In this document: one piece after another, positions 50,901-59,806 of the stretch
Layout of the letters: each line of letters opens with the position of its first letter
Position numbering within the stretch: position 1 is the stretch's first letter
NCBI RefSeq assembly: GCF_900091525.1
Contig: NZ_FMCU01000015.1
Coordinates: forward strand, 1 to 64,000
Direction of reading: 5' to 3'
Source: Micromonospora matsumotoense
Lineage (GTDB): Bacteria > Actinomycetota > Actinomycetes > Mycobacteriales > Micromonosporaceae
Length of the DNA: 64,000 nt
Made by a program: the position numbers and the translations under genes
The notes under the pieces: generated by a model
The model's input: the letters and a program-made list of their open reading frames with translations, nothing else
Databases searched by the model: none
Told to the model about the DNA's origin: nothing

Positions 50901-51439
50901 TCGACGTTGGACAGCACGTTCGGGTAGGTGGCGGTGTCCCCGTCCAGGGTGGGCCGGGGCAGCGGGCCGTCCCAGCTGAACTCCAGTTCCTTGCCGTCCC
51001 GGACGACCCGGGCCAGGGCGCTGTCCCCGCCGCTGGAGAAGCTCAACCCGACCTTGGTGGCGCGCGGCGTGACCCGTCCGTCGGCATCGAAGCGCAGCGT
51101 CGGGTCGACCGGCACCCACCTGTTGTTCCGCTTGATCCGGACGGGCCGGACCCGCTGTTCGAGGGTGAAGGTGCCGCGTGGGTTGGCGAAGGTCTGTCGG
51201 GTCTCGGTGGTCAGCGCGTCGACCTCGATGCGCTTGCCGGAGCGCCGGGCGGCGACCATCGCGTCGGCCTCGGTGGCGTACCAGGCAGCGTTGCCGGCCG
51301 GGGCCTTGGCGGACCGGCCGGTGGTGGCGGGTTTCGGTGCGGGTGCTGCCGAGGCCGGTGCCACGGCCGCCACGGTCAGCACCGAGACGGTGGTGGTGAA
51401 GGTGGCCAGGAACCTGGACAGCATTCGTCGGCGCGACAT
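47948..51439 (-). CDS. Secreted DNRLRE / FG-GAP-repeat protein
   Basis: 1163 aa from the ATG at 51439 behind GGGGAGGTACC. A signal peptide is clear (LATFTTTVSVLTVAAVAPAS then AAPAP). A beta-rich domain of the DNRLRE type follows (~280-480; SRLAWTSVWKSFPNSKYWNS, ARVGYSQ), then Ig-like segments and at least three FG-GAP/VCBS-type blade motifs (DLNTDGHGDLIGR, DWDGDGWTDLVAV, DWDGDGYPDLIAR, DVDGDGKADLFAR). Two similar four-Cys SH3-like modules follow (~925-1105; ANPYWVYGTTPRGKAGW and GNPYWVYGISSNGQTGW), and a last blade. It is divergent from the RHS gene, and such pairs are commonly neighbours, so it may be surface scaffold for the RHS toxin. IS6 copy B abuts its stop. Confidence 0.8.
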   Translation of the reverse strand: MSRRRMLSRFLATFTTTVSVLTVAAVAPASAAPAPKPATTGRSAKAPAGNAAWYATEADAMVAARRSGKRIEVDALTTETRQTFANPRGTFTLEQRVRPVRIKRNNRWVPVDPTLRFDADGRVTPRATKVGLSFSSGGDSALARVVRDGKELEFSWDGPLPRPTLDGDTATYPNVLSNVDLVVKADVEGFSEVLVVRTPEAAANPALATADFALRAKGLNVTTDAAGNIKALDADGRMVFTAPTPRMWDSGGTAEPGLSAGARAFQSNQGARQAAMKPTIRNGTLSITPDQAMLRASSTRYPVYLDPSLVSGSRLAWTSVWKSFPNSKYWNSSDIARVGYSQTDNVTNRSFFRMDTSRVKGKNIIRATFQAYETHSWSCNARSVELWRTGAISSATTWNSQPSWIAKLDTVNVARGYSSSCPDGGVDFDATAGVRTSAAAKAGDLTLGLRATSETDTWAWKKFRNNPTLSIEYNSTPSVPNALSTSPGTPCTGGKLGNTDVYLRATPSDADGGNVVGEFSLWPTGGTTTVRNVTVSSGVQASALLLKSSLADGVTYNWKVRTKDSDGAASGYSATCSFTVDKTLPTADVDITSTQYPAQDPAGTIVSTVPAGIPGQFTLNAKGNTDVIGFYVGLDTDTPSRYVAANMPGGTATVTMTPTRNGPGFVAVKTWDGVNPSASVDTDHAFFATAPVGPQAGRNDLNTDGHGDLIGRTASGDLCLYLGDGTGGFIDGNSCSVKIDSNRSGWLHVVRPGDWDGDGWTDLVAVEADGDLVYFTGNGAGGFLLDANDVIIDWDANDNPIRTTGWNQYNLVVAPGDWDGDGYPDLIARKSTGEIVLHRGNGFGGWADDAAPVRLGWGIWQSFDTIVAPGDVDGDGKADLFARKPNGELTLFRGNGKAGFRSPGGVKYGVWQTGVNVRGASTTCDASPSVANCPTVIDTLNPGDLVLPICQKRGESVGANPYWVYGTTPRGKAGWLNGYHLDYAENQLPDVPNCARPAQTTYTVWTDGVIVTATNTTCEGAPSTTNCTTVIDTLFTGSMFTPICQRTGQTISGNPYWVYGISSNGQTGWMPAWWMDYPDNRLPNLALCANYNGSLVGNGWNTYSAGLFAAGDLNDDGRNDLMGVKSTGDLHVYYGTGNGANLFTNGNGGTKIGTGWNTFNKVF

Positions 51440-51691
51440 GGTACCTCCCCGTAGGCCCGGTTGATGTCGTCGATGTTCCGGGCGGCGAGGCGAGAGTCAA
51501 CCAGGCGGAAATGGCCGCGACAAGCAGTTCATGGACAGCACGATGAAGTCCAATCGGGACGTATGACAGCGAGTATCCACAAAAGGCAGGCTGTCAGAAA
51601 TTCTCACTTGTCCGTGAGGGTGGAGTTACCTACGGTAGCCGTCACAACGCGGCTAACGTCGATGGCCGTCACACTCACGGGGGAGGCTGTC

Positions 51692-54600
51692 GTGGCCAAG
51701 GGTCACTTCATGCTGCGCGCGTCCCGACGTCGCGTGTCGTCCACCCACCAGCACCTGAGATGGGTCGCCGGAGTCCTGAGCCTGGTTATGGTGGCCAGCG
51801 CGCTCACACCGGTGCAGGCCAGCGCGGCGGTCGAGGTGGACCTGCCGGCTTTGCAGAAGGAACGCTCGGTTCCCGGCCGTAGCCACGAGGCGCGGTCGTC
51901 GGTTCCCGAGGCCAGGCAGGCCGGCACGCCGCTGGCCCGGCCGACCTGGCCGGCCGCCTCTACCACCACCGTCGACCTGGTCGGTACCGCGCGAGTCGCC
52001 GTCGGGTCCGCCCCGATCAAGGTCGGGGCAGCTGCCGGCACCGCTGCCCGCGGCACGGCCGCCGCCCCGGCGACGGTACGGGTGCAGGTCGAGGACCGCG
52101 CGACCACCGACCGGGCCGGCGTACGGGGGGTGCTGTTCCGGATCGGCAGCGGCGACGGCACCGCCGGTCGGGTCTCCGTCGAGGTCGACTACCGGGCTTT
52201 CCGGACCGCGTACGGCGCGGACTACGCCTCCCGGCTGCGCCTGGTCCAGCTACCGGCGTGTGCGCTGACCACCCCGGAACGGGACGAGTGTGCCCAGATC
52301 ACGGTGCTGCGCACCCGCAACGATGTCGCCACCTCGACCCTGGTGGCCGAGGTGGATGTGGCCGGCGTGGGCAGTGGACGGCGGACGGCGGCGGCGACCC
52401 TGCTCGCCGCCGCCGCTGGCGCTTCCGGGCCCGGTGGCAGCTACTCCGCCACCAGCCTGAACCCCAGCGGCTCCTGGTCGGCGGGCGGTTCGGCCGGTGA
52501 CTTCTCCTGGTCGTACCCCATGGAGATGCCGTCGTCACTCGGTGGCCCGACCCCGTCGATCGGCCTGGGCTACTCGTCGAGCAGTGTCGACGGGCGGATG
52601 GTCTCCACCAACAACCAGCCTACCTGGGTGGGTGACGGCTGGGACTACTGGCCCGGTTTCGTCGAGCGCCGGTACAAGTCGTGTGCCGAGGACATGGGCG
52701 GCAACGCGGTCAACACGGTCAAGACCGGCGACCTCTGCTGGGCCTCGAACAACGTCACCCTCTCGCTCAACGGCCGGACCACTGAGCTGGTCCGCGACGG
52801 CACCAGCGGTGTGTGGCGGACGGCCGAGGACGACGGTTCCCGGGTGGAGGCGCTGACCGGCGCGAGCAACGGCGACAACAACGGCGAGTACTGGCGGGTC
52901 ACCACTACCGACGGCACCCAGTACTACTTCGGCCGCAACCGGCTGCCCAACTACGTGAGCGGCAATCCGGAGACGAAGTCGACGTGGACGGCGCCGGTCT
53001 TCGGCAACAACCCGGACGAGCCCTGTGACAACAGCAACTTCGACGCCGCCTGGTGCCAGCAGGGCTGGCGGTGGAACCTCGATCACGTCGTGGACACCAA
53101 CGGCAATTCGATGGCGTACTACTACACGCCGGAGAGCAACTACTACGGCCGTAACATCAAGACCTCCGGGGTGCAGTACGAGCGCGGCGGCTACCTCAAC
53201 CGCATCGAGTACGGCCAACGTAACGGCCAGGAGTATGCCAAGCCGGCCCCAGCCCGGGTGGTCTTCGGCGTCGACGAGCGCTGCCTGCCGGACGCCAACT
53301 TCGACTGCGCGCCGAGCAAGTTCACCAAGGCGAACGCCAACCGGTGGCCGGACACCCCGGTCGACCAGAACTGCGTCAAGGACGAGGAGTGCACCGACCG
53401 GTTCTCGCCGACGTTCTGGACCCGGAAACGGCTGACCTCGATCACCACCCAGGTCCGTTCGGGAACGGCGTACCGGGACGTCAACCTGTGGACGTTGAAC
53501 CACGCCTTTCCGACGACCGCGGACGGCACCACCCCGTCGCTCTGGCTCGCCTCGATCACCCGTACCGGCAAGGTCGGTGGCAGCGTGAGCATGCCGGCGG
53601 TGACCTTCACCGGCCAGATGATGCCCAACCGGGTCGACGGCCTGGAAGGTGTTCCCGCGATCACCCGGCAGCGGATGGTCCGGATCGACACCGAGACCGG
53701 GTCGACCATCGGGATCGGCTACCTGCCCCGGCAGTGCAGCCGGTTCACCCCGGTGGTGCTGCCGGCGCCGAACGAGACCAACACCATGCGCTGCTACCCG
53801 ACCTACTGGCAGCCGGAGGGTGAGACCGAGCCGGTGCTGGACTGGTTCCACAAGTACGTGGTCAACCAGGTGGTCGAGCAGGACCGTCAGGGCGGTCAGC
53901 TACCGAAGGAGACGAACTACGAGTTCTCCAACCCGGCCTGGGGTTACGACGACGGCGAGTTCACCAAGGCCGAGCACCGCACCTGGAGCCAGTGGCGCGG
54001 GTACGGCAGGGTCCGGACCCGGGTGGGCAAGGCGCCGGACAACCTGTCGCTGACCGAGACCCGCTACTTCCAGGGCCTCGACGGCGACAAAACCTCCACC
54101 GGCACCCGCACCGCGTCGGTCACCGACTCCGAGGGCGGGACCACGCCCGACGTGGCCGAGTTCCAGGGCATGATCCGTGAGGCGATCTACTACTCCGGCG
54201 ACGGTGGGGTGATCGAGTCGGCCACCCTGAACACCCCGTGGCGCAGCGCCGCCACCGCGACCCGGGCCCGGCCCGGCACCAGCGCACTGAAGTCGTACGT
54301 CACGCAGACGACGAGCGTGAAGTCGCGGACCAAGGTGGCGGACGGCAGTTGGCGTCGTACCGAGGTGCAGCACAGCTTCGACGGCTACGGCATCCCGACC
54401 CAGACCAGCGACCTGGGCGACCTCTCCCGCACCGACGACGACAGTTGCACCCGGCACGAGTACGCCCGAAACACCGACGACTGGCTGATGACGAAGGTCA
54501 AGCGGGTGGAGAAGGTGGCGGTGTCCTGTGCCACCGCCCCGTCCCGCCCGGCCGACGTGGTCTCCGAGACGCGCATGTACTACGACGACCTCACCACTCT

Positions 54601-57600
54601 GGGTGCGGCCCCGACCGAGGGCAACGTCACCAAGGTCGAGGAGTTGATGGAGTGGCCGGCGGGAGGACCGCGCTACGCGGTGACCGGCCGGTCGGTCTAC
54701 GACGACTACGGTCGGGTCACCGAGTCGTACGACGTCTACGGCAAGAAGACGAAGATCGACTTCATCCCGGCGGCGGACGCCCTGGTCACCCAGGTCGACA
54801 CGACCAACCCGAAGCTGCACAAGACCACCCAGTACCTTGAGCCGGCGTGGGGGGTCCCGGTCGCCGAGGTGGACCCGAACAGCGCGCGGACCGACCTGAG
54901 CTACGACCCGTTGGGCCGACTCACCAAGGTCTGGCTGCCGGGCCGGGACAAGGCCACCTACCCGGACACCCCGAACAGCCGGTTCGCCTACCAGGTGACC
55001 CAGTCCGCACCGGTGGTGGTGACCACCGAGACGCTGAAGGAAGACGGCTCGTACCGGACCGGGTACGAGATCTACGACGGCATGCTGCGGCTGCGGCAGA
55101 CCCAGCAACCGGCCAACGGCGGCGGTCGGGTGCTGACCGACGTCTTCTACGACACCCGGGGACTGGCCTGGAAGAAGCGGGCGGCGTACTACAACTCCTC
55201 GGCACCTTCGGCGACCCTGCTGGACGGCATCGGCGACAACCTGGTGCCGAGCCAGATGGTCTACCGCTTCGACGGAATGGGCCGGCCGACCAACGAGATC
55301 TTCGAGAGCTTCGGCGTCGAGAAGTGGCGGACGGTCACCACCTACCGGGGTGACCGGATCGACGTGGACCCGCCGCAGGGCGGCACCGCCACCACCAAGA
55401 TCACCGACGGGTCGGGACGCCTCGCCGAACTGCGCCAGTACCAGGCGGAGACGCCCACCGGTGCGTACGAGGCGACCACCTACTCCTACGACCGGTTCGG
55501 CCGGGTCAAGGAGGTCAAGGACCCGACCGGCAACAAGTGGACGTACGGCTACGACCTGCGAGGTCGGCAGACCAACGCGGGTGACCCGGACAAGGGCACC
55601 ACGACCAGTACCTTCGACGACGGCGACCGGTTGGTCTCCACCACCGATGCCCGGCAGAAGACGCTCACCTACGGTTACGACGAGTTGGGTCGTCCGACCG
55701 CGCTGCGGCACGGCACGTCCACGGGGACCCTGGCCGCACAGTGGACGTACGACAGCTTGAAGATCGGGCTGCCGACCTCGTCGACCCGGTGGGTGGGCAG
55801 CAACGCCTACGTCAGCGAGGTGACCGGATACAACGTCCGTAACCAGCCGACCGGGACGAAGTACACCATCCCGGCCAGCGAGGGGGCACTGGCTGGCAGT
55901 TACAGCTTCGCGCAGAGCTACACCGACAACACCGGCCTGCCGAAGTCCACCACCTACCCGCTGGCCGGTGGGCTGCCCGAGGAGCGGGTCAGTTACGGCT
56001 ACAACGGCCTGGACATGCCGGTCAGCGTCACCGGCCTGAACAAGTACCTCCAGACCACCACCTACTCGGAGTACGGCGAGCCACTGCGGCTCACCATGGG
56101 CGCGGTCGGCAAGGAGGTCTACCAGACCTTCAAGTACCAGGACGGCACCCGCCGGCTGGCACAGACCATCGTCGACCGGGCCATCGCGCCGACCCGGCTG
56201 GACGACATCAGCTACGAACACGACGCCATCGGCAACGTCACCAAGATCAAGGGCGTCGAGCAGGGCACGACCACCGACACCCAGTGCTTCGGCTACGACC
56301 ACCTACGCCGGATGACACAGGCGTGGACCGCCAACGACGACTGCGCAGCGAAGACCCCGTCGGCGGCGACGGTCGGCGGACCCGACCCGTACTGGCACTC
56401 GTACACGTTCCACGACGGGACCAGCAACCGGAAGACCGAGGTCCAGCACGACACCTCGGGCAACCCGGCCAACGACATCACCGCCACCTACGGGTACCCA
56501 ACGGCGGGCACGGCGCAACCGCACACCCTGCGGACGGTGAACACCGTCGGCTCACCCACCCCCGGACTGCCCGGTGGGCAGCGGCTGGACGAGTACCTGT
56601 ACGACAACGCCGGCAACATGATCAGCCGGAAGATCGGCGGGACCGCCCAGACCCTGGACTGGGACAACGAGGGGCACCTGGCGAAGGTGACCGAGGGCAC
56701 CAAGGTCACCGAGTTCCTCTACGACGCCGACGGCAACCGGATGATCCGACGGGACCCGACCACCGTCACCCTCTACCTGGCCGGCACCGAGCTGACCCTG
56801 ACCAAGGCGACCACCTCGGTCAGCGGCACCCGGTACTACCAAGGGGCCGGCGCGGTCCGAACCCCCTCCAACAAGGTGAACTTCCTGATCGGCGACCACC
56901 ACGGCACCGCCCAGGAGACCATCGACGCGAACACCCTCGCCTCGACCCGGCGCAAGTACACCCCATACGGCCAGACGCGTGGCAGCCAGCCGTCGGTGTG
57001 GCCGGGGCAAAAGGGCTTCGTCGGCGGCACCATCGACTCATCCACCGGACTGACCCACCTCGGAGCCCGGGAATACGAGCCAGCAACCGGCCGGTTCATC
57101 TCGGTCGACCCCATCATCGACTTCACCGACCCCCAGCAGATGCAGGGGTACGCCTACGCCAACAACTCACCGGTCAGCTTCTCAGACGCCTCGGGCCTAC
57201 GGTACTGCGCCGACGACCCCTGCAGCGGCAACGGTGGCGGCGTGTCCGGCACCGGCCCGCCGCCCGGCGCGACGCAGACCAAGCCCCCGGCGGGCGGCAA
57301 CAAGACACCGAGCGGCCCGAGCCAAGACGAGGTCAACAGGGCGAAGTCAATCAAGGAGAAGAAGCTCCTTGACATCGTGATCGAGGCCAGTGGAGAGATC
57401 CTGCTGGCGTTCTTTGGACTCGACGACATCCGCGACTGCGTAATGAAGGGCGACATCGGCGCCTGCGCGATGGCGGTGGTCAGCGCCATCCCGTGGGGCA
57501 AGGTCTTGAAGGCGAAGAAGGTCGGCGAGGCCATGATAAGGACTGGCAAAGCGGTCCTTTCCTGGTTCGACGAGATGAAGTGGGCGCAACGGGTGCTCGC

Positions 57601-58603
57601 CCAAGCCGACGAGGCCGCCGCACTGGCGGCGAGACAGGCCGACGACGCGGCAGCGGCGGTAGCCAGACAGGCCGACGACGCGGCAGCCACGGCAGCCAGA
57701 CAGGCCGACGACGCGGCAGCCACGGCAGCCAGACAGGCCGACGACGCGGCAGCCACGGCAGCCAGACAGGGCGACGACGTCGCCGAGACGGCCGGGAAAT
57801 CCTGCAAGACCGGCAACAGCTTCACCCCGGACACCCGCGTGGTGCTGGCCGACGGCTCGACCCGGGCGATCGAGGACATCGCTCTCGGCGACGAGGTGCT
57901 CGCCACCGACCCGGAGACCGGCCAGACCGAGGCCCGCACGGTGGTCGGCCTGATCGTCGGCGACGGCCGCAAAACCCTGGTCGAGGTGACCGTCGACACC
58001 GACGGTACGCAGGGCGACAAGTCCGGCTCGGTGATCGCCACCGACGGGCACCCGTTCTGGATCGCCGACCTCAACAAGTGGTTACCGGCCACCGAACTGG
58101 AACCGGGCCAGTGGCTACGCACCTCAGCGGGGACATACGTTCAGGTCGAGGCAGTACGGGCGTTCACCCAGGAGCGCAGGGTCCACAACCTCGCCGTCGA
58201 AGGAATCCACACGTACCATGTGCTCGCCGGCAATACTCCTGTACTGGTGCACAACTGTGGTGGTTCGGTTCAAGGGCATCCATCGACGTGTGCATGCGCG
58301 ACGGGAGGCGTGCCGCAGGTTCGCAACGGGGCATTGGCGGGTAACACGCATCCGGTCACCGGTATCCCATTCGACAGGCATGGTTTCCCTGATTTCTCGT
58401 CCGTGCGGCATCCGTCTGTGCCGGATGTTCGGATCACTCTTTCGGGTAGTCGTTCGACTGATTTTGCCCGCGCTAATCGGGCGGCCGGACTCTCCAGTAC
58501 GCCGACTGGGTACACGTGGCATCATCATCAAGACAAGGGGCTCATGCAGCTCATCGATCGAACCGTACACGCAAAGACTGGGCACACCGGTGGCTTCAAG
58601 TAG
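51692..58603 (+). CDS. RHS-repeat polymorphic toxin with Hint domain and WHH-type nuclease tip
   Basis: 2303 aa from a GTG at 51692, five bases after GGGGGAGG. A signal-like helix (VAGVLSLVMVASALTPVQAS) is followed by a domain similar to insecticidal-toxin/RHS shells and many YD repeats (YDPLGRLTKVW, YDRFGRVKEVKDPTGN, YDELGRPTALR). The RHS core ends at ~1820 (HLGAREYEPATGRFISVDP). A 33-bp-repeat-encoded coiled linker follows, then a Hint protease domain (CKTGNSFTPDTRVVLADGST ..TDGHPFWIA.. VHNC, ~2035-2190). The ~115-residue tip ends in YTWHHHQDKGLMQLIDRTVH, the WHH/HNH-endonuclease VII-type signature. Hint may release the DNase tip. The immunity gene follows 12 bases later. Confidence 0.88.
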   Translation: MAKGHFMLRASRRRVSSTHQHLRWVAGVLSLVMVASALTPVQASAAVEVDLPALQKERSVPGRSHEARSSVPEARQAGTPLARPTWPAASTTTVDLVGTARVAVGSAPIKVGAAAGTAARGTAAAPATVRVQVEDRATTDRAGVRGVLFRIGSGDGTAGRVSVEVDYRAFRTAYGADYASRLRLVQLPACALTTPERDECAQITVLRTRNDVATSTLVAEVDVAGVGSGRRTAAATLLAAAAGASGPGGSYSATSLNPSGSWSAGGSAGDFSWSYPMEMPSSLGGPTPSIGLGYSSSSVDGRMVSTNNQPTWVGDGWDYWPGFVERRYKSCAEDMGGNAVNTVKTGDLCWASNNVTLSLNGRTTELVRDGTSGVWRTAEDDGSRVEALTGASNGDNNGEYWRVTTTDGTQYYFGRNRLPNYVSGNPETKSTWTAPVFGNNPDEPCDNSNFDAAWCQQGWRWNLDHVVDTNGNSMAYYYTPESNYYGRNIKTSGVQYERGGYLNRIEYGQRNGQEYAKPAPARVVFGVDERCLPDANFDCAPSKFTKANANRWPDTPVDQNCVKDEECTDRFSPTFWTRKRLTSITTQVRSGTAYRDVNLWTLNHAFPTTADGTTPSLWLASITRTGKVGGSVSMPAVTFTGQMMPNRVDGLEGVPAITRQRMVRIDTETGSTIGIGYLPRQCSRFTPVVLPAPNETNTMRCYPTYWQPEGETEPVLDWFHKYVVNQVVEQDRQGGQLPKETNYEFSNPAWGYDDGEFTKAEHRTWSQWRGYGRVRTRVGKAPDNLSLTETRYFQGLDGDKTSTGTRTASVTDSEGGTTPDVAEFQGMIREAIYYSGDGGVIESATLNTPWRSAATATRARPGTSALKSYVTQTTSVKSRTKVADGSWRRTEVQHSFDGYGIPTQTSDLGDLSRTDDDSCTRHEYARNTDDWLMTKVKRVEKVAVSCATAPSRPADVVSETRMYYDDLTTLGAAPTEGNVTKVEELMEWPAGGPRYAVTGRSVYDDYGRVTESYDVYGKKTKIDFIPAADALVTQVDTTNPKLHKTTQYLEPAWGVPVAEVDPNSARTDLSYDPLGRLTKVWLPGRDKATYPDTPNSRFAYQVTQSAPVVVTTETLKEDGSYRTGYEIYDGMLRLRQTQQPANGGGRVLTDVFYDTRGLAWKKRAAYYNSSAPSATLLDGIGDNLVPSQMVYRFDGMGRPTNEIFESFGVEKWRTVTTYRGDRIDVDPPQGGTATTKITDGSGRLAELRQYQAETPTGAYEATTYSYDRFGRVKEVKDPTGNKWTYGYDLRGRQTNAGDPDKGTTTSTFDDGDRLVSTTDARQKTLTYGYDELGRPTALRHGTSTGTLAAQWTYDSLKIGLPTSSTRWVGSNAYVSEVTGYNVRNQPTGTKYTIPASEGALAGSYSFAQSYTDNTGLPKSTTYPLAGGLPEERVSYGYNGLDMPVSVTGLNKYLQTTTYSEYGEPLRLTMGAVGKEVYQTFKYQDGTRRLAQTIVDRAIAPTRLDDISYEHDAIGNVTKIKGVEQGTTTDTQCFGYDHLRRMTQAWTANDDCAAKTPSAATVGGPDPYWHSYTFHDGTSNRKTEVQHDTSGNPANDITATYGYPTAGTAQPHTLRTVNTVGSPTPGLPGGQRLDEYLYDNAGNMISRKIGGTAQTLDWDNEGHLAKVTEGTKVTEFLYDADGNRMIRRDPTTVTLYLAGTELTLTKATTSVSGTRYYQGAGAVRTPSNKVNFLIGDHHGTAQETIDANTLASTRRKYTPYGQTRGSQPSVWPGQKGFVGGTIDSSTGLTHLGAREYEPATGRFISVDPIIDFTDPQQMQGYAYANNSPVSFSDASGLRYCADDPCSGNGGGVSGTGPPPGATQTKPPAGGNKTPSGPSQDEVNRAKSIKEKKLLDIVIEASGEILLAFFGLDDIRDCVMKGDIGACAMAVVSAIPWGKVLKAKKVGEAMIRTGKAVLSWFDEMKWAQRVLAQADEAAALAARQADDAAAAVARQADDAAATAARQADDAAATAARQADDAAATAARQGDDVAETAGKSCKTGNSFTPDTRVVLADGSTRAIEDIALGDEVLATDPETGQTEARTVVGLIVGDGRKTLVEVTVDTDGTQGDKSGSVIATDGHPFWIADLNKWLPATELEPGQWLRTSAGTYVQVEAVRAFTQERRVHNLAVEGIHTYHVLAGNTPVLVHNCGGSVQGHPSTCACATGGVPQVRNGALAGNTHPVTGIPFDRHGFPDFSSVRHPSVPDVRITLSGSRSTDFARANRAAGLSSTPTGYTWHHHQDKGLMQLIDRTVHAKTGHTGGFK
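57632..57775 (+). repeat. 33-bp in-frame tandem repeat in the RHS gene
   Basis: Units beginning AGACAGGCCGACGACGCGGC start at 57632, 57665, 57698, 57731 and (diverging) 57764, period exactly 33 bases. They encode an 11-residue helical repeat, RQADDAAATAA. The middle units are identical, so copy number may vary between strains. Confidence 0.9.
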
Positions 58604-58615
58604 CGGGTGGGTGTT

Positions 58616-59113
58616 ATGAACGTTCTTTTCGAGGAAGACGACTACTATACTGGCCCACAACTGGAGCCCTCGATGGTTCAGCGGGCCGAGTATCTCCTTG
58701 GTGTGCGGCTTCCTCAGGCCTACATTGACCTGCTGTACCGTAGGAACGGCGGGGTTCCAAGGAACCGGTGCTGCCCGACTGAATTCGAGACCACCTGGAT
58801 GCCCGACCACATTCAGATCAGCGCAATTCGTGGAATCGGTGGAGAGTGGGGAATCGAGACGAACTCTGGTCTGGGAAGTGCTGACATGATTGCCGAGTGG
58901 GGCTATCCGGATGTCGGCGTTGTCATTTGTGATATGCCTTCGGCGGGTCATGATGCGGTTATGCTTGACTACTCTAGATCTGGCCCTCAAGGCGATCCCG
59001 CCGTCGTATATATCGATGAGGACCGTATCCCTCGGCGAATTGCCGACTCTTTCAGGAAGTTCGTGGAGCTCCTAGTAACTTGTGACCGTTTTGCTGATGG
59101 GGGTGGCGAATAG
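58616..59113 (+). CDS. SMI1/KNR4-family immunity protein
   Basis: 165 aa from the ATG at 58616 (a GTG at 58607 is also in frame). The start lies 12 bases after the RHS toxin stop. Residues ~15-120 show the SMI1/KNR4 pattern: VQRAEYLLGVRLPQAYIDLL, YRRNGGVP, then GVVICDMPSAGHDAVMLDYS and PAVVYIDED. This family supplies many immunity proteins for nuclease toxins, so it should neutralise the WHH tip encoded next door. Confidence 0.85.
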   Translation: MNVLFEEDDYYTGPQLEPSMVQRAEYLLGVRLPQAYIDLLYRRNGGVPRNRCCPTEFETTWMPDHIQISAIRGIGGEWGIETNSGLGSADMIAEWGYPDVGVVICDMPSAGHDAVMLDYSRSGPQGDPAVVYIDEDRIPRRIADSFRKFVELLVTCDRFADGGGE

Positions 59114-59418
59114 CGCCCGGTTTGGCGGCAAGATCGGGTGGTATTGCGTCGCTGACTCGCTCTCGTGTTCGGGTAAAGCCGATCGCGTTGCGTGACGGCG
59201 GGGTGCCGATGGCTGTCCTGCTCTGCCCGGGTTGCCGTCACGGTTGCCGTCAAGTGCTGGCTCTGCATCGTCATGTAGATCAGCTTGTCGACGCCCTCGC
59301 CGGACTCGACGAAGCTGATGTCCAGCCCCCAGTCGTCCGGCCCGAACTCGTCCTTCTTCCCGTCCACCGCCACCGGCGACACAGACGCAACGGCCCGCTC
59401 CTCGGTCATGATCGACAC
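58987..59418 (-). CDS. Possible FxLD-type lanthipeptide precursor leader, decayed core
   Basis: A GTG at 59418 follows AAGGAGG by five bases, an excellent start. The first ~45 codons read as a RiPP leader: acidic, with DDWGLDISFVESGEGVDKLI then YMT. This resembles FxLD lanthipeptide leaders (F/W-x-LD followed by FVESG..). Where a Cys-rich core would be expected (DDGCGSTC..), the frame gives QSQHLTATVTAT and no Cys. The frame then runs on antisense to the SMI1 gene to 58987 with non-native composition. No modification enzymes are present in the window. I treat it as a leader fragment. Confidence 0.35.
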   Translation of the reverse strand: MSIMTEERAVASVSPVAVDGKKDEFGPDDWGLDISFVESGEGVDKLIYMTMQSQHLTATVTATRAEQDSHRHPAVTQRDRLYPNTRASQRRNTTRSCRQTGRYSPPPSAKRSQVTRSSTNFLKESAIRRGIRSSSIYTTAGSP

Positions 59419-59436
59419 GACAGCCTCCTTCGAGGG

Positions 59437-59528
59437 GTGTCCTCCCCACGCATGTGGGGGTGTTCCTGCAGCGGTGGTCCGAGGGCCACGTGCGTGGGGT
59501 GTCCTCCCCACGCACGTGGGGGTATTCC
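59437..59528. CRISPR. Two-repeat orphan CRISPR, type I-E-like repeat
   Basis: Two 30-bp units, GTGTCCTCCCCACGCATGTG.. at 59437-59466 and GTGTCCTCCCCACGCACGTG.. at 59499-59528, differ at two positions (T/C in the stem, G/A near the end) and enclose a 32-bp spacer (59467-59498). Palindromic core CCCCACGC..GTGGGG and ending GTGTTCC match actinobacterial type I-E repeats. The 62-base period fits that type. No cas genes lie in the window. Confidence 0.75.
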
Positions 59529-59806
59529 GGCCTACCGCTGGCCTGAATGGTGACTGTCGGACAGCGCGCCGACAGCCCACAGCTCATCCCCGTGCTGGCC
59601 AAGATTCGCCTCACCCAAGCCGATAGCGGCCAATCGGGGACCTGCCCCGGCACGGCGCTGCTATCGCTGACCACCTGAGATTGTCGAGAATCCCTCGGGG
59701 GCGACTGCGAGCAGCTCGACCCAGCCGGGGCTGAACGAGGTCCTCTCTCCCAGTAGGCTCGGTGCCGAAGCAGTGAGTTGCCGGGGAGGTGGCACGGCTG
59801 AGCCGC

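Noticed and set aside
53900..56302. An 800-aa minus-strand frame antisense to the RHS gene
   Set aside because: It is the complement of YD-repeat coding sequence and has no independent motif.
59437..59528. A full CRISPR-Cas locus
   Set aside because: Only two repeats and no cas1, cas3 or Cascade-like genes could be found on either strand in the window.
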